Shown one piece after another: positions 1 to 4,025 of a DNA stretch of 5,575 nucleotides. Within the stretch, counting starts at the first letter, position 1; every line of letters starts with the position of its first letter. The position numbers were made by a program, and so were the translations under genes. This DNA is from Bacillota bacterium (GTDB lineage Bacteria > Bacillota > Clostridia > Lachnospirales > Bianqueaceae). The notes below the pieces were generated by a model, which saw only the letters and a list, made by a program, of their open reading frames with translations, searched no databases and had not been told where the DNA came from. Where the stretch lies: the NCBI GenBank assembly GCA_017467985.1, contig JAFUJY010000067.1, positions 1 to 5,575 on the forward strand. Direction: 5' to 3'.

Positions 1-129
1 ATGCGCGGTCAAAAAAATGTAACAGTAGAATGGCATCTTTTAAGCATGGGCTATAATCTGCTGAAGCTGCATCATAAAATCCAAACTAACCGTTTGGGAA
101 GCCACCTGGTAGTCCCCAAGGCATCATAG
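1..129 (+). CDS. Transposase C-terminal fragment (DDE, IS1182/Tnp_1-like), 5' part outside window
   Basis: Frame 1 is open from the window edge for 42 codons to a TAG at 127-129. The peptide carries an RGxxNVTVEWxLLSMGYNLLKLHHKI pattern. It resembles the conserved C-terminal end of DDE transposases of the IS1182/Tnp_1 type, where a G-x-x-x-V-x-x-E-(W/F)-x-L-x-x-x-(A/G)-x-N-x-x-K-L motif carries the last catalytic Glu. The ATG at position 1 is likely internal, because a complete transposase of this type is usually 400-550 residues. The rest of the gene would lie left of the window. No target duplication or terminal repeat can be assigned, since only one end is visible. The identification rests on a short stretch, so it is likely but not certain. 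A strong palindrome follows 20 nt after the stop. Confidence 0.6.
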   Translation: MRGQKNVTVEWHLLSMGYNLLKLHHKIQTNRLGSHLVVPKAS

Positions 130-148
130 GATAGCCCAAAAGAAAATA

Positions 149-213
149 GCGCACTAACTTAGAGGGGAAATCATACCCCTCTAAGTTAGTGCGCCGTTTT
201 ATTACTTTTTTTT
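149..213. terminator. Perfect 19-bp palindrome with T-rich flanks, likely bidirectional terminator or part of the IS end
   Basis: The arms at 149-167 and 176-194 are exact reverse complements across 19 bp, separated by an 8-nt loop. On the plus strand the stem is followed by CGTTTT and then a run of eight T at 206-213. On the minus strand it is followed by TATTTTCTTTT. This fits a rho-independent terminator for the transposase gene that could work in both directions. The stem is longer and more perfect than needed for termination, so it may also belong to the insertion-sequence end or to its target site. Confidence 0.7.
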
Positions 214-235
214 CAGAATTATATGTTAGTATTAG

Positions 236-265
236 AAAACACGAGGCGTTGCCTCACGTGATTTT
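236..265 (-). terminator. Hairpin terminator after the kinase gene
   Basis: Read on the minus strand, CACGTGAGGC, an AAC loop and GCCTCGTG form an 8-bp stem with a 2-nt bulge (plus-strand arms 240-247 and 251-260). TTTTCTAA follows. The outer AAAA/TTTT can extend the stem. It lies about 38 nt past the kinase stop codon, a usual distance for an intrinsic terminator. The U-tract is short, so termination may be incomplete, with the larger palindrome at 149-194 as a backup. Confidence 0.5.
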
Positions 266-297
266 CAAAAATCATTTAGAGACAGCTCCTTGTTATA

Positions 298-1290
298 TTA
301 AAAAATATAATCAGCCTTTTCACGTATTTGATAATGTTCGTGATATTGGCTTTCCATAGGGATCCAACGATTTTGGAACATCTTAAGCATTTCTTCACCA
401 TTGCGCTTTCGGATACGTCTGGCTTGTTCTTCCGGTGAAACCTGGAGAAAAACGGTCAGATCATATATATGCTGCAGAGCAGGATGCATACTGTAGGAGC
501 CTTCGATAATTATTATATCTGCAGGCTTTACCGCCTGATTATTATCCATAGTGCCATCGCTGCAGTCAAAAACGGGATAGGAGAACTCCATGCCCAGATG
601 GGGAATTACATCGGTGAGGATGCGTTCGTAGTGCACATTTCCGCCGGGCTGGGCCAGGCGTTGGGGTGTGCGCAGTTCAAAGGGCAGGAAGAAATCGTCC
701 ATATGGACGATGCTGCAGTCAAAAAGCTGGGATAATAATGCGGCAAGGGTGGTTTTACCGGCGCCGGCCATGCCGTCAATGGCAATGGTTAAGGGCTTAG
801 GAGCCTTATCCAGCGCATCCAACAGCGGCAGAACCCTGGTGCAGTCCTCATCCATTACCCGATAGGCGGGATGATAAGCATCCCGATAGGCTTGGGAGTG
901 GCGTACGGCGGGACAATCGGCCTGATAATAATCTGTCAGGTCGGTGTAGGGTTCCAGCAATGCCAGGTTTTTCAGTAAGTCCTCACGGTTAGTGGGGCGG
1001 TTGGCACACAGGACAAACAGCTTATTGATCAGTTCCGGAGAGTAGCCCTTTCGGAGAATCTCTGAAAGATATAAACGTACTCGACCATTACCGATGGGTT
1101 CAACACCGGTAGGATCCTCAAAAGTTAGTTCGCTGCATTCCTGCTGCAGATATGCCAGGGAGCGTTCAGGAGAGTGAATCATGTGCACGGCGCCCATGCT
1201 GTGCTGGTAAATCAGCTTTAATGCATCGGTCCGCTGCATCAGAGGATATTTTTGCTGGTGTTGCTTCAAAATCGTTATCAAATCATTCAT
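298..1290 (-). CDS. Two-domain P-loop kinase of the uridine kinase/PRK/PanK superfamily
   Basis: The protein has 330 residues. The C-terminal half (about 165-330) is a P-loop kinase. It shows Walker A GMAGAGKTT at 173-181, the MDDFF motif at 197-201 holding the catalytic/Mg-binding Asp typical of uridine kinase-like enzymes, a GGNVHYER segment at 216-223, a Walker B-like IIIEGSYS at 260-267, a basic lid RRIRKRN at 291-297, and the ADYIF ending common in this class. Such enzymes phosphorylate nucleosides, pantothenate or phosphoribulose. The true substrate cannot be read here. Residues about 1-145 form a separate domain (LIYQHSMGAVHMI, PIGNGRVRLYLSE) for which I know no function. The gene overlaps the upstream ECF S-component gene by 8 nt and lacks a clear Shine-Dalgarno site, suggesting translational coupling. 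Together they suggest uptake followed by phosphorylation. The superfamily call is confident; the exact activity is not. Confidence 0.85.
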   Translation of the reverse strand: MNDLITILKQHQQKYPLMQRTDALKLIYQHSMGAVHMIHSPERSLAYLQQECSELTFEDPTGVEPIGNGRVRLYLSEILRKGYSPELINKLFVLCANRPTNREDLLKNLALLEPYTDLTDYYQADCPAVRHSQAYRDAYHPAYRVMDEDCTRVLPLLDALDKAPKPLTIAIDGMAGAGKTTLAALLSQLFDCSIVHMDDFFLPFELRTPQRLAQPGGNVHYERILTDVIPHLGMEFSYPVFDCSDGTMDNNQAVKPADIIIIEGSYSMHPALQHIYDLTVFLQVSPEEQARRIRKRNGEEMLKMFQNRWIPMESQYHEHYQIREKADYIF

Positions 1291-1816
1291 TGGGGATTAA
1301 TTTCGCTTTCTTAAGAGCTATAACAATAACGGGAATTAGTGCGATGTGCAGAATCAAAGCGGGAACGGCTTCAATAAAGCCGCCGGCCAAGTACATCTGT
1401 AGGGTAAAGGCGGAATCCGTCAGCAGTGCAAAGATGTACTTAGCAACGCCCCAGACCACGCGGCCCAGCAGCATGGCACCAATCAGTGAAACATAAATAT
1501 TGACCGTGGTTTTCTTCAGCAGCTGATAAATCAAACCGCTGAAAAAGCCATAGGCCATGAGTTCGAAGGCCATGGGCACTGCCACCGTGGGAAATGGCGG
1601 CATACCAAACAGGAGGGTGCGCAGCAGCGGAGCAATAAAGCCTACCAGTGCTGCATAGGGCCAGCCGCAGACAAAACCGCAGATCAGCACAGGAATGTGC
1701 ATGGGAGACAGGGCCGCACCGATTTCGGGAATCTGCCCGGTTAAAAAAGGAAGAACCAGGCAAAGTGCTAAAAACATGGCAGATAAAAGTAAATTGACAA
1801 GTCGTTTGTGTGTCAT
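1283..1816 (-). CDS. ECF transporter S component (substrate-binding membrane subunit)
   Basis: This is a 177-residue, very hydrophobic protein with about six predicted membrane spans (roughly 6-26, 37-53, 55-70, 78-99, 106-130 and 150-169). That matches the size and topology of energy-coupling-factor S components of the PF12822 type. The first helix has an AxxxA pattern (A13, A17), like the motif S components use to dock on the T subunit. LSPMHIPVLICGFVCGWPYAA at about 36-56 and FELMAYGFFSGL at 84-95 resemble conserved segments of this family. S components bind vitamins or other micronutrients and share the EcfA/A'/T module, which is not encoded here. It starts at ATG 1816 behind a good AAAGGGG ribosome site (1829-1823, 6-nt spacing) and a long structured leader. 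The substrate is unknown. The coupled kinase suggests a compound that is phosphorylated after import (pantothenate-, nucleoside- or queuine-like). Confidence 0.85.
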   Translation of the reverse strand: MTHKRLVNLLLSAMFLALCLVLPFLTGQIPEIGAALSPMHIPVLICGFVCGWPYAALVGFIAPLLRTLLFGMPPFPTVAVPMAFELMAYGFFSGLIYQLLKKTTVNIYVSLIGAMLLGRVVWGVAKYIFALLTDSAFTLQMYLAGGFIEAVPALILHIALIPVIVIALKKAKLIPNE

Positions 1817-1928
1817 AAGTAACCCCTTTCATAAATATAAGGCAAATACCCACTGGGTGGGCAGTTGCCTTAGAATTGATATAGTATAAATGTCCTGGGG
1901 ACCTGTGAAACACTCGGCTTGACCGAAT
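1817..1928 (-). promoter_or_regulatory. Structured 5' leader of the ECF S-component gene, candidate cis-regulatory RNA
   Basis: From the predicted start near 1928 to the ATG at 1816 there are about 112 nt holding three hairpins. The first pairs about 1923-1929 with 1911-1917. Its outermost base, 1929, lies just before the predicted start. The second is GTCC-CCA-GGAC at 1902-1892. The third is strong: an 8-bp stem (1872-1865 with 1845-1838), a 3x3 internal loop, and a 5-bp CCCAC/GTGGG stem with a CCA loop (1861-1849). The ribosome site follows only 8 nt after the last stem. Vitamin-type S-component genes are often controlled by riboswitches. By eye I do not see the conserved cores of the TPP, FMN, cobalamin, THF, preQ1-I, preQ1-II or ZTP classes. 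The structure is visible; the ligand and even the regulatory role are inferred. Confidence 0.5.
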
Positions 1929-1934
1929 GGGTTA

Positions 1935-1963
1935 ATTATAGCAGAATAGTATCATGTTGTCAA
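1935..1963 (-). promoter_or_regulatory. Perfect-consensus sigma-A promoter for the ECF S component-kinase operon
   Basis: On the minus strand TTGACA (1963-1958) and TATAAT (1940-1935) are separated by exactly 17 nt, matching the housekeeping consensus at all 12 positions. The predicted start is an A near 1928. The -35 box overlaps the TGA stop codon of the upstream DUF3842 gene, so the operon can be transcribed independently of it. A promoter this strong in front of a transporter suggests that control lies downstream, in the leader RNA. Confidence 0.85.
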
Positions 1964-2379
1964 CATTTAGCTGCCGATAGTAATTGCTTGACACGAATCA
2001 TTGCAAGATTGACCAGCTCGGACATGGAGTAATCACCCACACCGATCACTTCATGATTGCATCGATTGATTGGAATTAATAATTTGTGGGCGCTGCTGCG
2101 GCCAACAGCCAGAGCCATGCGGGGGGTTACCTCTCCCAAAAGAGAATTGGCAGTTACAATACCAATGGGTCCGATAATAATGTCCGCATCCGCCACATTG
2201 ACACAAACGGCGTTTTCGCCGGTGGCGGCCAAAACTGCGCCGGCTTTCAGCATGGCAGAAGTGGCCAGAGCATTGGTACCCACAGCCACCAGCTCATGAT
2301 TTTCTATGTAAGGTTTGATTCCTTCAATCATCTGACGACCCAAACGGCCGCCCTGTCCATCAATAACAACAATCTTCAT
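1960..2379 (-). CDS. DUF3842 family protein, function unknown
   Basis: The protein has 139 residues and I recognise it as a DUF3842 family member, found in anaerobic Bacillota. Conserved blocks are IDGQGGRLGRQ at 6-16, VGTNALATSAMLKAGA at 33-48, ATGENAV at 52-58, DIIIGPIGI at 66-74, LLGEVTP at 80-86 and LLIPINRC at 100-107. The glycine-rich start after a beta strand (MKIVVIDGQGGRLG) looks like a nucleotide-binding Rossmann-type turn, but this is inference. There is no signal peptide or membrane segment, so it is cytoplasmic. The ATG at 2379 is preceded by AGGAGG (2393-2388) at 8-nt spacing, which fixes the start. No terminator is visible before the downstream ECF operon, so read-through into it is possible. 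It diverges from queH. No biochemical role is assigned. Confidence 0.85.
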   Translation of the reverse strand: MKIVVIDGQGGRLGRQMIEGIKPYIENHELVAVGTNALATSAMLKAGAVLAATGENAVCVNVADADIIIGPIGIVTANSLLGEVTPRMALAVGRSSAHKLLIPINRCNHEVIGVGDYSMSELVNLAMIRVKQLLSAAKC

Positions 2380-2403
2380 AGCACTAACCTCCTAACTTAT
2401 TTT

Positions 2404-2432
2404 AGAATAACATAATTATTTACAAAAAGCAA
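2404..2432 (-). promoter_or_regulatory. Probable extended -10 promoter for the DUF3842 gene
   Basis: On the minus strand TTGCTT (2432-2427) is followed after 17 nt by TATTCT (2409-2404). A TGT precedes the -10 and gives an extended -10 element. The boxes match consensus only partly (3/6 and 4/6), so this is a moderate call. The start would fall near 2397, just upstream of the AGGAGG ribosome site. Confidence 0.4.
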
Positions 2433-2434
2433 CC

Positions 2435-2463
2435 TTTACATTTGGCGAGAAAAAAGGTATAAT
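2435..2463 (+). promoter_or_regulatory. Near-consensus sigma-A promoter for queH
   Basis: TTTACA (2435-2440) and TATAAT (2458-2463) are 17 nt apart, matching 11 of 12 consensus bases. The predicted start is near 2470, giving a leader of under 20 nt, so no riboswitch is possible between start site and gene. The -35 box lies only 2 nt from the predicted -35 of the divergent DUF3842 promoter, so the two polymerases would compete for this region. Confidence 0.8.
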
Positions 2464-2488
2464 AAGAAAAGGAATTGGAGGGAAGATA

Positions 2489-3043
2489 ATGAAGACTTTA
2501 TTGCACACCTGTTGTGCGCCCTGTTCGATCACCTGCGTGGATACTCTGCGTCAGGAAGGGATCGAGCCCACCGCCTTTTGGTATAACCCTAATATTCATC
2601 CGCTGAAAGAGTACAAAATGCGTAAGAACACTTTGGTGGAGTATGCGGCCAGTATCCATATGAAAGTTATTATGGAGAATGAATACGGCCTGCGTAAGTT
2701 TATTGAAGGGATTTATCCGGATTTTGACCATCGCTGCGGTTTTTGCTATAATATCCGGCTGGAGGCGGCCGCGGCCACCGCTAAAGAAAAAGGATTTGAC
2801 TCCTTTACCACATCATTGTTAATCAGTCCTTATCAGAATCACGAGCTGTTAAGACGTGTGGGAGAGGAAATGGCCGAGAAGTATGATATAGAGTTTTTAT
2901 ATCGGGATTTTCGTCCCAGGTTCCGCGAGGGTCAGGAGATGGCCCGGGAGCTGGGTTTATATATGCAGAAGTATTGTGGCTGCATTTTTAGCGAAGAAGA
3001 TCGCTATACTAAGAAAAAGAAGGAGAAAAAGGATGGAGAATAA
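2489..3043 (+). CDS. queH: Epoxyqueuosine reductase QueH
   Basis: This 184-residue protein matches QueH (formerly DUF208), which reduces epoxyqueuosine to queuosine in the wobble position of tRNAs with GUN anticodons. It replaces the unrelated cobalamin-dependent QueG. Signature motifs are HTCCAPCS at 6-13, NPNIHPLKEY at 33-42, HRCGFCY at 81-87, SFTTSLLISPYQNH at 105-118, YRDFRPRFREG at 138-148 and YMQKYCGCIFSE at 158-169. Paired cysteines C8/C9, C83/C86 and C163/C165 are the expected iron-sulfur and metal ligands of this family. GGAGGG at 2477-2482, 6 nt from the ATG, fixes the start. The lysine-rich tail (about 175-181) also encodes the ribosome site of the next gene, whose start lies inside this gene. 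No other queuosine gene is visible in the window, although the nearby ECF carrier could be related. Confidence 0.95.
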   Translation: MKTLLHTCCAPCSITCVDTLRQEGIEPTAFWYNPNIHPLKEYKMRKNTLVEYAASIHMKVIMENEYGLRKFIEGIYPDFDHRCGFCYNIRLEAAAATAKEKGFDSFTTSLLISPYQNHELLRRVGEEMAEKYDIEFLYRDFRPRFREGQEMARELGLYMQKYCGCIFSEEDRYTKKKKEKKDGE

Positions 3044-3983
3044 TTGCCTGTACATCTGTGTGCCTTGTTATAAGGAAGAAGAAGTTCTTCCCGAGACTGC
3101 CAAGCGTCTGAAGGCTAAGGTGGCATCGTTGATGGATGCGGGTAAGATTGCCCTGGACAGCAAGGTGGTTTTCATCAATGATGGTTCCACCGATCGCACC
3201 TGGGAGATTATCTGCCGTCTCCATGAGGAGGACAAGTTGTTCTGCGGCATTAACCTTTCCCGGAATCGGGGTCATCAAAACGCGCTGCTGGCCGGTTTGA
3301 TGACTGCCAAGGAGTATGCCGACATGATTATTTCCATGGATGCGGATCTGCAGGATGATATTGATGCGGTGGATGCCATGGTGGACCGGTATCTGGAAGG
3401 CTACGATGTGGTCTACGGTGTGCGTTCCAGCCGGGAAACAGACACATTTTTCAAGCGCTTTACCGCAGAGGCTTTTTACAAGTTCATGAAGATGATGGGA
3501 GCGGATGTGGTGTTTAACCATGCGGATTACCGTCTGATGAGCAAGCGGGCGCTGGAAGGTTTGTCAGAATTTACAGAGGTGAATCTGTTCCTGCGGGGAT
3601 TGGTGCCCCAGGTGGGATTTAAGTCCACTTCCGTAACCTACGAGCGTCACGAGCGTTTTGCCGGCGAGTCCAAATATCCTCTCAAGAAGATGCTGGCCTT
3701 TGCCTTAGAAGGGATCACTTCGTTCAGTGTGAAGCCCATCCGTTTGGTAACCATGTTAGGCCTGACCATTGCGGCCATCAGTGTGCTGTTTTTGATCTGG
3801 AGTATTGTGGTCAAGGTTACCGGCAACTCCGTGGATGGTTGGAGTTCTCTGATGGCGTCTATCTGGCTGATGGGCGGCCTGCAAATTTTCTGTATTGGTA
3901 TGATCGGAGAATATGTGGGTAAAATCTATATGGAGACGAAACAACGTCCCCGCTACATTATTGAGCAGTTTTTGCATGATTAA
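3033..3983 (+). CDS. GT2 family polyprenyl-phosphate glycosyltransferase (GtrB/DPM1-like)
   Basis: The protein has 316 residues. The N-terminal GT-A domain carries the opening CVPCYKEEEVLPE at 9-21, FINDGSTDRTW at 47-57, NLSRNRGHQNALLAG at 74-88 and the metal-binding DADLQDD at 103-109. A later acceptor-side segment, HERFAGESKYPLKKM, lies at 206-220. Two membrane helices follow at about 236-261 and 270-296, then a short cytoplasmic tail. This is the layout of GtrB/CsbB/YkoT-type enzymes, which move a sugar from a nucleotide donor to undecaprenyl phosphate on the inner face of the membrane for envelope or teichoic-acid decoration. I chose ATG 3033 because AGGAG lies at 3021-3025, 7 nt upstream, and the CVPCYKEE strand sits at the usual distance from it. 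An in-frame ATG at 2976 would add a non-homologous basic extension inside queH. It overlaps queH by 11 nt and is co-transcribed with it. The donor sugar is unknown. Confidence 0.9.
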   Translation: MENNCLYICVPCYKEEEVLPETAKRLKAKVASLMDAGKIALDSKVVFINDGSTDRTWEIICRLHEEDKLFCGINLSRNRGHQNALLAGLMTAKEYADMIISMDADLQDDIDAVDAMVDRYLEGYDVVYGVRSSRETDTFFKRFTAEAFYKFMKMMGADVVFNHADYRLMSKRALEGLSEFTEVNLFLRGLVPQVGFKSTSVTYERHERFAGESKYPLKKMLAFALEGITSFSVKPIRLVTMLGLTIAAISVLFLIWSIVVKVTGNSVDGWSSLMASIWLMGGLQIFCIGMIGEYVGKIYMETKQRPRYIIEQFLHD

Positions 3984-4000
3984 TCAAATACGATATATCA
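3977..4000. promoter_or_regulatory. Two short tandem palindromes, possible operator
   Basis: TGATTAATCA (3977-3986) is a perfect 10-bp palindrome overlapping the glycosyltransferase stop codon. A second one, GATATATC (3992-3999), has its centre 14 bp downstream. Both have the form GAT-NN-ATC and lie just before the oxidoreductase gene. I see no convincing -35/-10 pair or terminator here. They could be repressor half-sites or simply AT-rich chance symmetry. Confidence 0.25.
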
Positions 4001-4010
4001 AAAATTATTC

Positions 4011-4018
4011 AGGAGGTG
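4011..4018 (+). promoter_or_regulatory. Full-length Shine-Dalgarno site of the oxidoreductase gene
   Basis: AGGAGGTG is complementary to the 3' end of 16S rRNA over eight bases and sits 7 nt before the ATG at 4026. It is the strongest ribosome site in the window. Together with the selective codon choice of the gene, it points to high expression. Confidence 0.85.
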
Positions 4019-4025
4019 TTTTATC

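Noticed and set aside
259..274. Small inverted repeat TGATTTT-CA-AAAATCA
   Set aside because: It is short, AT-only at its core, and overlaps the better terminator hairpin; no independent role can be supported.
469..865. Plus-strand open frames inside the kinase gene
   Set aside because: They lack ribosome sites and known motifs, and overlap a well-supported gene on the other strand.
1440..1913. Alternative minus-strand frame of 157 codons across the ECF gene and its leader
   Set aside because: It has a low-complexity, motif-free product and competes with a clear six-span S component that has its own ribosome site.
1841..1925. Plus-strand resemblance to a cobalamin riboswitch (CCACTGG, then GGGGACCTG)
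   Set aside because: Only fragments of the B12 box match, no plus-strand gene follows, and the region is the leader of a minus-strand gene with a perfect promoter in that direction.
2086..2415. Plus-strand open frames across DUF3842
   Set aside because: DUF3842 on the minus strand is a recognised conserved family with a strong ribosome site; the opposite frames show nothing recognisable.
2976..3032. Upstream in-frame ATG extending the glycosyltransferase by 19 residues
   Set aside because: The extension is a basic stretch lying wholly within queH codons, while ATG 3033 has a well-spaced AGGAG and the normal family N-terminus.
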